From the NCBI GenBank assembly GCA_947179485.1, contig OX359249.1, forward strand, positions 34,272,250 to 34,336,249: DNA of 64,000 nt, given 5' to 3'. The notes under the pieces are model-generated. The model was not told where the DNA came from, made no database searches, and worked only from the letters and a program-made list of their open reading frames with translations. The translations under genes were made by a program, and so were the position numbers. Shown one piece after another: positions 1-11,248 of this stretch (position 1 is the first letter of the stretch; every line of letters begins with the position of its first letter). This DNA is from Allacma fusca (taxonomy: Eukaryota; Arthropoda; Collembola; Symphypleona; Sminthuridae).

Positions 1-247
1 GACGAAGATTTGATGTGTGTACCGCCAAAATGGATTGGATGAACGCAACTGTACATACAAACACCTTTTTGCACGGTATTTTATTTATTCAGTATATTTT
101 GTATTTATTTGTTTATTAGTTTTACCAAGTGGTGCATTAATATGCCGCAATCATTTATACAATAATGTTTAACTATTTACGTCGTAAACATTATATATTA
201 TACTTATAATGAATACCTTGTCAAATAGTATACAAAGTCGGCAATGG
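1..247. other. intergenic DNA, no gene seen
   Basis: AT-rich sequence without a convincing reading frame or splice signals. It ends at the target duplication of the first hAT element. Confidence 0.5.
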
Positions 248-255
248 CTACTGTC

Positions 256-1146
256 CAGTGCATCGCATGGGTACAAAAATGTTGTACTTGGACCTGAACC
301 TGGACCCAAATAGTGGGTACCGTCAAACATCGTACCCAAACCCGTACCTGAATAAAAGTACCCATTAAATAAATGTTGGTACCTAGACCTGATTATTTTT
401 CAAGTAGTTCGTACCTCTACCTGAATATTACCCGTACCCAAAATATACCTAATATATGGACCTGTACCTGAAAATTTTTCCTACTTACCTGTACCCAATC
501 AGGTACTTTAAAAACAATTACTTTAAACGATTCAACAGGATGACATTCAAAGGTTTACATCACAGCAATTACAAGCTAGAAAAAATTCTGCCACATCATA
601 ATCTTTGCAAAACTAGACATCTTAATGGAACTATAACTTCTATACCATCTGAGGTATTGCCATCTTTAATTAAATCTTCCACTTCCAGGACATCCTCCGT
701 AACCAAAATATCATTTAACGCCATTTTTACTGAATCACAAGTGGAATTTGTAATTACACGTACTTATTGCTGGCACGTTGTGCTAAGCCAACCGTCTCTA
801 TTGTAAACCGTATGCTTTTTCAAAAATTACGACGCACTCCTGAAAACACGCTGAATATCAAACTATACCTGTAGGTCGGGGATAGAGTCAAATACTACAC
901 TAGAGGCCTCGTAACAGGGATTTGTGTTTGTTAAAGTACCCACATTTTCGGGTATTAATTTGTCAGGTCCAGGTATATTCGAAGCTTATACCTGTTCCTG
1001 TCAGGTACAGCCCAAAAAATTCCAAGTTTGTACCTGTACCCAACACCTGGTTCAGTTTGGGTACGTAAGCAGAGTACCTATTTCGCACCTGGACTTGTAC
1101 CTGTACCCAAATACTCAGGTACTACCCGTACCCATGCGATGCACTG
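256..1146. mobile_element. non-autonomous hAT element 1 (GTACC-rich MITE)
   Basis: An 891-bp element bounded by perfect 19-bp terminal inverted repeats, CAGTGCATCGCATGGGTAC on the left and its reverse complement on the right. It is flanked by an identical 8-bp duplication, ctactgtc, at 248-255 and 1147-1154. The CAGTG terminus and 8-bp target duplication are hAT hallmarks. The outer parts are dense in GTACC(C/T) motifs, probably subterminal transposase-binding repeats. The interior lacks a transposase frame, so it must have been moved in trans. Short frames inside (456-806, 924-1234) are artefacts of the repeats. Confidence 0.88.
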
Positions 1147-1154
1147 CTACTGTC

Positions 1155-2824
1155 GATGGAAAGCAGTGACAATGACAATAAAGTTCTTATATATCGAGAG
1201 CTGTACAATCTTCAATACCGAACTTGAACTATAAACGTACTCGGACAAATAGTAGCAACAATAATAGTAGATGAATCATTCATCCACTGATTTATTTTCG
1301 TTGTAATATTTTTGTAGTAAATAGTATCTCAGATTAAAAACTTACGAAGGGACAAACGGATAACCTAGCCTCATAAGACAGCATGCGTCTTTCTTATTAC
1401 TTAATCTACCACATACAAAATATGGAACACGGACATAATCCCACCGTCGTATCCTGCGAACTAATTCCCTCTAACAAATATCCCGAATACAATAATCCCA
1501 CTGTATTGGCGCAATCACACTACGGGAAATAAACAATTCTATTCTACTATAGAAATTTTACGATCTCTTCATGAGTATACGTTTTAGTCAGTGATAATAA
1601 TGGGAAAATGTAACATTATAATAAGTGGAAATACATTCTTAGGGAATCTGGAAGAATCTCGGATTTTTATTAGGTTGAAAAACCACTATAACGCCCACTG
1701 GGCCAATGTCGGCACAAGGAAATGCATCACGTCTAGGTTTGTAAACCACATGGGTTCTATCCGATTGTAGATCATAGTCCATCCTATTTGACGCATCACT
1801 CATGACAGTCAACCGGGTTGGTCAAGATAACAATGAAACTCAAATATACCGAATTTTCCACTTCAATTAAAATACAAGTTAAAGTTGTAAGCTTTAACTA
1901 GAGCCGACTTACTTATTATAAATGTCTTAAGTACAAGTAGGAATGAGGCACTACGTGAGATTAGGAAACAGGAATTACTGAATGTTGATATATTTAGGCC
2001 AACAATAGTAGTGTTGCAGTTTGTTTACACGGAAATCTTGACGGGTATTAGTTATAATAACCACCCGTTACTTATGAAAGCCTTAAAATAATTGATTGTA
2101 ACTGTTAAAAATGTTCAGCACTCGAGCCCTGCAAGTAAAAAAAATAATGTCAGTTTTCACGTTCACTGTCGTCTTCTGAATTTTTTAGTAACTCATATTA
2201 CCTGTATGTTACTCTAATTCTAGACGCATCATCGTTTAGAAACATTCATACCTTGGCTGTACTTTTACAAAACCGAAAAAAACAAACTCAGGATTTTTTT
2301 TATTCTCTATTGGTGAGGCGTACATTTACTACTGACTAGCCGTACATAACTGAGTTTGTATATTTCATGACTTCGTCAGTTGCCGTTATTTAGTAACTTG
2401 AGGAAGAAAGGTAAATATGTGGTATTTACATCATGTACTTATAACGTTTGAACCAATGTACAATCGTTGTGCTTTGACGTGACCAGCGTGTTACCAGTCA
2501 TGCCAACAATGAGTTATATACATTTTACTACCACAGTGGTTCCAAAATGTGTATTCACAACCTGGCAGCAGAAATGGGTTTTACGCCCATACGGTCGAAA
2601 TACGTGTTTGATATTAGGTGGTCTGCGAACGAAGTATGTTGACTTTGCACACTGATTGTCATTTAATAAAAGCAGATTTAGAGCTGATTTCGAGTGACAA
2701 AGAATTTGATGACAGGTCACGGGAAAAAGCAAAATTTATGCACGCAAAAATCACAGATAAAGCGTTTTTCTTTCTCTTTGCGAATTGTTGGATATATTAG
2801 CAATATTTTCAAATAAGTGTCTTA
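1155..2824. other. intergenic DNA, no gene seen
   Basis: Overlapping short frames occur on both strands near 2467-2800, but none has homology I recognise or paired splice sites. Confidence 0.45.
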
Positions 2825-2832
2825 CCTTCCAG

Positions 2833-3355
2833 CAGGGTTGGGGTTTTTTTGGTTTTTTTCAAAAAAACCAAACAACCAGGTTTTTTTTGGTTTAAACCGG
2901 GTTTTTTTGGTTTAAACCAGGTTTTTTTGGTTTAAACAAATTTTCAATCCAAAACATTCATTAATATGCAAAAACATGTGGATTTGAACAAATTTACTTG
3001 TTTCAAAAACTCAGTATCACAAAGCATTAAATGTTTAATAATTTAGATATAATTTTAACGATAAATTTGCAGCATAAACACAAGTTTGGCATTTTTCATT
3101 TTACAAACGATTCCGAATTTCTAAATGTACAAGACTAAAGGCTAATAGTATTATTTACTTCACTAAAGTTTAACTACACAATATCACAGTAACTGCACAA
3201 GTTTTGTGCACGACGAAATATAAGCATTTTGGATTGAAAATACTAAAATTTCAGGTGTTTGGTTTAAACCATTGGTTTTTATAAAAAAACCGTTTGGTTT
3301 AAACCATGGTTTAAACCGTGGTTTAAATCATTTGGTTTAAACCAAACCAAGCCTG
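2833..3355. mobile_element. non-autonomous hAT element 2 (GGTTTAAACC-rich MITE)
   Basis: A 523-bp element flanked by the 8-bp duplication ccttccag (2825-2832 and 3356-3363). Termini are imperfect inverted repeats: CAGGGTTGGGGTTT on the left and, on the reverse strand of the right end, CAGGCTTGGTTTGG. Both ends carry arrays of the palindrome GGTTTAAACC and poly-T tracts. The centre is AT-rich with no coding capacity. Target size and CAGG end point to hAT. Confidence 0.8.
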
Positions 3356-3363
3356 CCTTCCAG

Positions 3364-5404
3364 ATACAAGACGGGCTAATGCTTTCTAAAGCTCAGGTCG
3401 TTAAGTAAGGTATAAAAGATATTTCGAACCTTAAAGTGTCTTGGATTTATATTGGAAAGTATACACAAAATTAGTTAAACGAATGCAAATGTCCCAATAT
3501 ATGCTCAAAGGGCACGTGTTCCATAGCTCCATATGAAAATTGTCCTAATGTGGGGAAACGCTATTAGTGTTTAAAGTTGCAAATTCTATAAATCTAAGCG
3601 AATATAGAAGCCGCCTTTACTCCGTACGAGTTAAAACGTTATTTCCCTCTTCAATTGTTAGAATCTTTCAACGTATTTCAAAGCCCAATCCCATGCAGAT
3701 TGTTCAGTAATGTCAATCAATTGTTAAAACTTTAACTCTAATTTTGAACTGACCGAAACCTTATCTATGTTTGACAGCATTTGCCCATTTTATCACTTTA
3801 GCAATCGAGACTGTTCCAGGATAAAATTAGAATGGTCTGTAGTGTTAAGTAATGTGGTAACAAATAATTTTTTTGAATATACTTTTGAAGATCATTCGAA
3901 GCTTTGGCCTTTAACTTTATCTCACTTTATTTCACTTTATTATTTAATTTGGTCACACTTCTCAACGAAGATCGTAAAGTGTATGCTCAGCACTGAATTT
4001 TTTAGTTAAATTGCAGAATTTAGTTTTAGCATAATAAAATCTATTTAAGAGAAAGAACTAACAAGTCTGCATTTGGATATTCTTAAATTGATATCACGAG
4101 TAAAAACAAATGGACCCAAGGATTTCACAACGATTGATACAATAGATTATACTAAAACTTTTTTGAAAGATCACTTCAAAGTTGAAGCAGCTAACGTTGG
4201 AGGTAGATGTCCGAATCCCGAAAAATTTAAAAACCTTTAAGAAAAGTGATATGTTCTACATATGGTTTACCTAAAAAGTGCAGTATATTGATTTTCCTTT
4301 TGTTAACCTCAAAACAGGTGTAGTGTTCGTGTGAAATTAATTAATGTAATTCAATATACTAACAAACATTTAAAGGGTTCATGTGCACTTAATATTTGAT
4401 TTCGTGGAGTTACGGGAATTATTAATAATTCAGTAAATTCCCTATAATATCATAAAACTATGTAAACCCTGAACGGTTTAATTGTTTTGGTGGGTGTCGT
4501 TGTGATACCTTAATCAACAATAGACTTTCTCCATCGCTCCTAAAAAGGAGACATTTAATGTATTTACAAATAAAATGTATTACCTTGTAAAGGAATAAAA
4601 AATAGCAACATTTTCCATATAATTGTATTTGTTCTTATTTCTTTGTTGCTATGGAGTCCATACTGTTTGCAACAAAACAAAATGCAAAATCATTGACGTA
4701 AATAAATCTTCGACTCTATATTTGGCATTATAAAAGGTACAAAAATGGCCAACAGGCAATTGGTGGAGTCTGTTTCTAAATGAATATGAAACCATTTGAC
4801 CAGTACGTAATAACGCGGCGTGCTGTTGTTTGTTCTCTACAATTATATTAAAATGGTTTCAAACGCTGCTGAATTGTATTAGTTGTACATAAATTAAAGT
4901 CTTTATACCACCAAAACCATTTTCAAGGATTTTTCTAGCGATACCAATAACACGGATTGTGAACGATTGTAGTAGCGATGGTTGTCGTCATTATTTACAT
5001 GCAATGTTGAAGTATGGCTCATTTTTTTATTTCATTTTTGCAAAAAATATACTTTAAAATCAAAATCAATAAATTTGTTTTCTTTTTAGCATTTCGTTTT
5101 TGTTTACTTGAACAAGCTTCAGATATGATAACCAAGAGTTCAACTTAATTCTATCCAAGTCAACAAAAAATATTACCATTTCAGAATGCAAACGAGTAAA
5201 AACAGAATTCCGCAATGTTAAACAAGTTACCAACAAGCTGCTATGTTGCATCTTAGAATTTGTATGGTTAATTCGGGTGAATAGAAATTGTGACTAGATT
5301 CATTCGATCTTTGGCTTGAAAACCATGAGCGTGGTCTTGATTTTGTCCTTGAGATAATTGGAATTTCTTTCGTGTTGTTTTCTTAAAATCTAATTCTTTG
5401 ATGT
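3364..5404. other. intergenic DNA, no gene seen
   Basis: AT-rich spacer. Short frames at 3767-4009 and 5066-5251 have no recognisable similarity and no supporting splice signals. Confidence 0.45.
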
Positions 5405-5409
5405 TGGTT

Positions 5410-5742
5410 TCCTAAAACTAGTTTACTTCAAACATTTACACTTTATTTGCTTTAATCATTTCATGTAAAATACAATGAGTAGGATAGGGCTTCCCCGTCC
5501 AAGACTCTAACTACTCCTTTAAGTCAGAGAGACCCCGACTCTAAAGAGATACTGGCTCCTCCAACTGACAACAGCCCCTTTTATACTTTCTGGAACTCAA
5601 ATCTATTGGTCGTTAACTTTAGCCAATAACTTAATCACAATTACAAACGTAGTTAAATACAATTTAACTTAATTTAACAATCAATACAAACTTTAGTTCA
5701 TCATACCTTTGGTGGCTAGGACAAAGTAACAGCTATGTTACA
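5410..5742 (-). mobile_element. LTR of a Ty3/gypsy-like retrotransposon (probable 3' LTR)
   Basis: On the minus strand a purine-rich tract (reading AGGGGTGGAGGTA just above 5742) is followed by TGTAACA, the expected polypurine tract and TG start of a 3' LTR. Inside are a TATAAAAGG box (about 5577-5585), an initiator-like TCAGTT shortly downstream, and an AATAAA signal near 5440-5450, as in an LTR promoter, R region and polyadenylation unit. The far end is uncertain: I place it near 5410 by a CCAACA sequence. It lies downstream of the integrase relic at 7640-8200, the order expected for the 3' end of the same element. No second LTR copy is seen in the window. Confidence 0.6.
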
Positions 5743-5906
5743 TACCTCCACCCCTAATAGGGGAAAATCTATGTAACCATAAAGTCTTATTAGTTTTCCA
5801 CCTAAATTCGGTAACAGTTCCCGAAGACGCAGATCTTTTATCATGAAACATTAATGGAATTTTCCCCATACCCATACATACATCATAATCAATTTTCCCA
5901 TCACAT

Positions 5907-6631
5907 TTATAAACAGGAAAAAATTAAAATGTTGTACTCCGGGATCTTCTTCAGTCTGAATTTGATATTACCAAAGTCATGCATCATTGTAGAGAGCTGT
6001 GAAGCGTTTATAATAATATAGTCCGGAATTACAATTGGTTTATTTTTTGGTAGTGTCATGGTTACTGCCTCTTCACGCGCAGCTGTTTTAATTTGAACCA
6101 CAGACATTTTTGGCACAAATGGAACGTATTGCGATTTATTCAAATATGGCCTCTCAATTCTATTCTTAGTCACCACGTATTTAATTTCTTCCACCTTTTT
6201 CTTAATCTCGGCTTTGACAAAAACTGCGTGCCTTTTGTCCGTCATTTTCTTTTTCTCGTCCTTCATTTGGTCCCATTCTTTCCGACTTTCCTGAGAATGC
6301 ATTTTTAAGGCCTCATTCTTAAAACTTTCTTGGCGAGCCATTGACTTCGCCAATTCCCTCTCCAATTTAGATGGTTTCTTACGCCTAGAATTTCCCTTCG
6401 CTAGTACTATTGATGCAACACATTCCCTTTTCCGCAACATACGAACTCGATCTGTGACTAATTCTTTTGCTGTGAATGACAATTAATAAAATTACATATT
6501 TACATTTACGCTAACATTTCTGATCACACTGCACAATTTAAACTCATACAATTATAATAAACCATACCAGCTTGATCCCTTCGTGGTACAATGTAATTAG
6601 AAATGGAAAAGGCTTCACGATCAAATTCTAA
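5907..6631 (-). CDS. unidentified lysine-rich protein, two exons, 5' incomplete
   Basis: Two minus-strand exons join in phase. Exon A (6568-6631) follows an acceptor ending TTTTCCAG, encodes a stretch with SISNYIVPRRDQA, and ends phase 1 at GTATGG. Exon B (5907-6469) follows an acceptor ending TTCACAG, continues with KELVTDRVRMLRKREC, and stops at 5907. The protein is rich in Lys, Arg and Glu and is probably helical. I do not recognise the family. No ATG is seen in exon B, so the start lies upstream, perhaps beyond the MITE at 6854-7324. It sits between gypsy integrase and LTR remnants. It could be a host gene invaded by transposons or a passenger of the element. Confidence 0.5.
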
Positions 6632-6853
6632 CTGGAAAATGGTATGATAGAATGATAACGAATATTTAGCACTTCTTTCCTCCACTGCTGGCTTAAGACT
6701 GAAGTATGAACTTATTATTGATAGTATATTTGGTTTGTTATAATCAAATGAATATTATCTCGAATATATCCTTAGTGACAATATTAACAATTTTCAATTT
6801 TATTAACCATCCGCCCGTTTGGATGTCATTATTAAAAATAATTTGGCCATTTA

Positions 6854-7324
6854 GGGGAGTGACACAAATGACATCATCACAGTTGAAGGCATTTTGCTAC
6901 TCCCCTACCCCTTCATCATTGGGTATCATTTTTTAGTCCAGCCACCCACCCTCCTTGGATTGTGATATCATGAATGCGCATTGTATGTTTGAAATGTTGT
7001 AGTAGCCGGTAATTTTGAATCCACGTGGATTGATAATTTGCAGGTGTAAAAATAAACAATGCATTCCACTTTAGCGTCCATCTATTTTTAAAAAACTTTT
7101 GAGAAAGGAATAGGATTTTTTATCATTACAGTTATTACATTAGGGCATTATTTTATTTCCCGAAAATGATTGTTAATAATTTATTGTAGTGAGTAATGTA
7201 TCTGACGAAATACAACGATGACATCATGTAACGAAAAATTTACCCACCCACTATGTCACTTGCTGTCACTATATCCCGGTTATACCTACCTACTACGCTA
7301 GTGATATCATTTGTGTTACTTCCC
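6854..7324. mobile_element. Harbinger-type MITE 1
   Basis: A 471-bp element with imperfect terminal inverted repeats (GGGGAGTGACACAAATGAC on the left; GGGAAGTAACACAAATGAT read from the right on the other strand). The flanking duplication is TTA (6851-6853 and 7325-7327). GGG-starting termini and a TWA duplication fit PIF/Harbinger. No transposase frame is present. Confidence 0.75.
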
Positions 7325-7639
7325 TTATTATTATTGTAAATTCAAAAGCAAACGTCATGTTTGTGATACTACCCCCATATAAATTTTGTTTTTAAATTAA
7401 AAGAAATCATTATTCCTGTCATAAAAATACTGATAATTTTTTTAATTCAAATTCATTTGTAAGCTACCATGCTAATTGTATCCAATTATTTCACTACAAC
7501 CATGTTCTATTTCTTTTAACACATCTGATGGAAGGTTCAACTTCCATTTATACAACTCAATTATGCAATTCATTCTTTCTCAAGTACTCTCTCTGCTCCA
7601 TTCACTCCTACATTTTATTCTCATCTGCCGCTTACTTCG

Positions 7640-8200
7640 TCATATATCATTTGTCTTTATTTCTGAAATATTGTAAACATCCACGTTTGCTGGTTTTAAA
7701 CGAGACACATGGACCCGTCCTATAATTTTGGAGGACATTTGGCATTGGAGCTCACAAATATTGTTAGAACACATTCTATTTATAATGAATGGACCGCAAT
7801 ATTTTTTACAAAGAGAACTAGTGATTCCCTTTGCTGTATTAGATATATTTAACGCCATTGTATAAACTAAATCTCCGTTTCTGATTTATTTTTATTGTAA
7901 ATTGCCAAATACCATAATTTATTATATTATGTATTAGATTTTGCAATATTTAGTATGAATTGGATACGATTATTGATATCATCATCTCGATTTATATTTG
8001 AAAAATCAATTTTCAACTTTGAATCACAAGGTGTTCTCAACTCCCCACCAAAATTTAAATAGGCAGGTTAAAATCCAGTTGTATCATTTATAGATGAATT
8101 AATAGCAAAATTAATTTCATCTAATTTACAATCCCATTCAACATATGATTCAATATGTGTAATTATTCTGTCTTTTATTGTAGTAGTAGATTTTTATTGA
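7640..8200 (-). pseudogene. Ty3/gypsy integrase C-terminal part, decayed
   Basis: The minus strand translates to the end of a gypsy-type integrase. First comes EWDCKLDEINFAIN, then a NFGGELRTP motif (about 8030-8190). Next is the C-terminal domain with CKKYCGPFIINRM and IGRVHVSRLKP (7660-7830). At least two in-frame stops and a frameshift separate these blocks, so the gene is dead. It belongs with the RNase H fragment at 11000-11248 and the LTR near 5410-5742, on the same strand and in the order RNase H, integrase, LTR. Confidence 0.8.
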
Positions 8201-8700
8201 TCTGGGACTGAGCCCCTTCAATATGTACTATAATACAGCATTTTGTCTTTTTTAACAATGTTTTGCTATGTAATCGAAATAGTTGTATAGTGATTTACAG
8301 AAATCATACTCATTCTTTTTAAGACTATTAAACCAAAAGAACTTGCGGTCCGTTTCAAATTCTGTCTTTTATTGTTCTACTATATCTCTCCCAAGTAATA
8401 ATAATTACTAACATGTACTAATTATTATTTGAATTAGTACAACATGACATATTAGTTCTGACAAAGATTTCGAAGGTATTTTTATCAAGCTTACATGAGG
8501 AAGTGCGTGCATGCCATATTTTCTCCCCTCCCTCCGTTGATTGATGCGGACATGAATTGCTATTGCAATTGTATCATCTTATTTATCTTCTCATGTGATA
8601 TTCCCCCCTACGGTTGGTCTTGTCTCTCCGTCGCGTCTCCTCTTGCTTCCTAAAGTTTCCAAGACACCCTTAGCTCTTGCTGGGCATTCGGGTAAATAGA

Positions 8701-8728
8701 CACATACATACATACATAGATAGATATA
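8701..8728. repeat. short ACAT/ATAG tetranucleotide tract
   Basis: Tandem ACAT units passing into ATAG units. It lies just beyond the 3' side of the non-LTR remnant and could be the microsatellite-like tail left by such an element. Confidence 0.5.
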
Positions 8729-8780
8729 AGGGCTTGAAATTGATCCGCTAAGCCAGTTCAATGACTATATCAAAGATGCC

Positions 8781-9251
8781 TTAATGCAAACACGATTTAC
8801 ATATTAAGATATCATTGGAAACCTTATAAGAGGGTGAGCATATAGTGGTGTGTCGTGGGACATATACACAGAGGCAAAACTTACCACCTTTTGCCTCCAT
8901 ATTGTTTTTAAAGCTGTTGTCTTTATTGCAGTAGTTAGTTAGTAGGGTTGCCGGTGTGGATTTTGGCAGTGCTATGCAGGTGCGCAGTGGATCGATGTCA
9001 CTACCCCCTGTCACAGTATTACCCAGCCCTGTTATTTTGTTTTGAATTAAGAGGGGTTCTTGGATGAGAGCTATGAAGGTGTGTGGTTTGGTTTGGGAGT
9101 TGGTGTTCTGTAGCATCACTCTGTCATGCAGACCGCATATAGATGCGGTTCCGCTGTATGAGTGATGCAGGTTAATTTGGACCACATCTACTTCCAGGTT
9201 TTGGCTTGTGTCATCCCTGGTTTGTAGACGTGGCCCCTGAGTCCGGTTCAC
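8781..9251 (-). pseudogene. non-LTR retrotransposon endonuclease domain, fragment
   Basis: The minus strand encodes the start of an apurinic-like endonuclease of non-LTR retrotransposons. It opens with VVQINLHHS and contains FIALIQEPLL, followed by a KITGLGNTVTG-type segment, the usual first strand and catalytic-glutamate motif (QEP). The frame stops after about 156 residues and no reverse transcriptase follows, so ORF2 is truncated or internally deleted. It sits directly downstream of the ORF1-like frames at 9248-10976. Confidence 0.72.
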
Positions 9252-10976
9252 TCTAGTGCCCCTTTTTTCTCACCCTCACCTGCCAACACCACTTCGTTCA
9301 CCCTATCTCTTGCTACTATTTGTGCTAAATATAGTAGGACTGATTTATAGTACAGAGTGCCCTTACTTTGCTGGAGATATTCCGTGGTGCTGTGGTCCAT
9401 TCCAATTTTTAGGAACCTGTTCCCACCTCCCACAGGCCATCCTTTTTCTTCCACCTGTAGTTTGTTCCTCCAGAACCAGTTACTTGTGTCCAGCCCCTCG
9501 TTTATTCTTTCCAGTCTTTTGCAGAAAGCTCCCCAGAGCCCCCTTCGTGCCAGAGGGTTAAACCGTAATTCACCAGCTCTGGTCATGTTTCCACATCCTC
9601 CCATTTGCATGCCCGAAATTTCCTTAATCCCCGGTTTTCACATTGCCAGGTTAATTGAGGTGCACAGTCCCTCACAAATGCCACTGATTCTGGGTTCCCA
9701 CAGCTGATCCAGATCCGTCCCTCCGTGAGACCAGAACCAGTTATCTTCCATGCTGTGTCCTTCTGTTCAATCTCTGAGTCAAGGATCTAGTCCAGATATT
9801 TACGTAGTTGCTGCACATCTTCCGCTTTCATCCAATCATTTGGGCTTGCCACTGGAGTCAAGATCACAACATGTGGACCCTTCCCCAGGTCTTCCCATTT
9901 GATTCTGGGCCTTACTTCATTTGTTTTCTGTTTCAGTTTCCATTTCAAATTACTTCCAGCTGTAGCTGGCTCTGGCGCTGGTTCTGTCACTACCTTCTTT
10001 GTTGGAGTTTTTCCTTTCTCTTGAGCTTCTCTTTTACGCTGAGCTCCGAATTTCCGTTTATTTTCTGTCTTGTTTCCAGTTTTTGATGGCACAGTTGATG
10101 GTACACTGTGAGATTCGTCCTCCGAGTCCTTGAGGATCTCTTCTTCCAAAATCACATCCATGTCCACCTCCATCGTTGACACTTTCCGTTTCTTTTTTTC
10201 TCCCACTGCTTGATATGATCCAGTCATAGGACCGGAAAAGAGTCCTGATCCTGGACCTTCATAAGCTGTTGGTAGTAATTTGTTATTAGCAGTTAAATTA
10301 TTTTCAGTGTTCAGGTAATGTTCCGCCTTAATTAAAAGGTTTGGCAACATTGTGCAGTTTTCCTCCAGGTTAGCTACTAAAAGTGAATCAGGTGTTTTGC
10401 CTGTAATATCACTGCTCCATTGAGTACCATGTTGCCAGATCTCCTGGCTTGTTCTTAGTTTGTGAGTCTCCATAATTCCATTATTGTTGTAATAGAAGAT
10501 GGTCCTCGCTTTGTGATTACTTTTACTGTTGCATGCATAGTTTATATTGCTATTGTTTCTCCCCAGAAATAATTTCTCGGTCTCAAACAGCAGCTGGTTT
10601 ATTGTCTTATAATTAATAAATTGTTTGGAGCTTTCCTTTAAGTTGCAAGTTATATCTACCTTGCTTCGTTCAGGTTTGTCCCTGTTTTTTAATTTAATCT
10701 TTATTGGTCTTACAAGTTCCCGGACCTTCCTGGTTACTCCTGAGTTCGCCCCCATCGCTAGGCCCCTCTCCGCCAAGATTTCGGTCCATTTTCGCTTCCT
10801 AAATACACTGATTTCCCAAATTCTGAAAAATACTGTAAGAGCGTTTTATATGCCGTGCTTCCTTTTTCAAGCTCCGCGCCACTCTCTGCATCACTAGATA
10901 GTTTAACTATAAAATTATCAGTATCTGGATCAGCATCTTTGCAATATTCCATAACTTTTGATAAAATTTTCTTCAT
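9248..10976 (-). pseudogene. non-LTR retrotransposon ORF1-like region, frameshifted
   Basis: Three minus-strand frames follow one another. 10758-10976 begins with ATG and reads MKKILSKVMEYCKDAD. 9787-10776 is long and contains KKKRKVSTMEV-like basic runs and ends near HVVILTPVASPNDWM. 9248-9610 contains LDTSNWFWRNK and RFLKIGMDHSTTEYLQ, resembling the DUF4780-type domain found in arthropod retroelement ORF1 proteins. The frames are separated by stops and shifts, so this is a decayed ORF1 preceding the endonuclease remnant. The domain assignment is by eye and moderate. Confidence 0.6.
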
Positions 10977-10999
10977 TTTGACATTTTACTAAAGTTTTC

Positions 11000-11248
11000 C
11001 TATTTAGGGAATTCTATATTATGAATTAAATTTACCTCATACATTCTCGATAAAGCTTCATTATGTATACGTTTTCTATAAATGACATTAAATTCATATA
11101 CCTGTAATTCTAACATCGATCTAGCTATCCTACCTGTAGGATCCTTTATAGTTTCAAGAGATGTAAGAGGTTTATGATCAGTTTCCACTGTAACTTTAGT
11201 CAATTCTATATATGAATATGTGGCAAGCAGAGCATCAGCCAATGTCAA
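11000..11248 (-). pseudogene. Ty3/gypsy RNase H fragment
   Basis: The frame carries the end of a gypsy RNase H: VETDHKPLTSLETI, DPTGRIARSMLELQVYEFN and HNEALSR match the family's conserved DHKPL, GR(I/L)xRWxLxLQ(E/V)Y and NxxADxLSR blocks. It breaks off near 11000, where the non-LTR element begins, and the integrase of the same strand resumes near 8200. This suggests one gypsy element split by a nested insertion. Confidence 0.75.

Noticed and set aside
2467-2800. Overlapping short frames on both strands
   Set aside because: No similarity, and the frames shadow one another.
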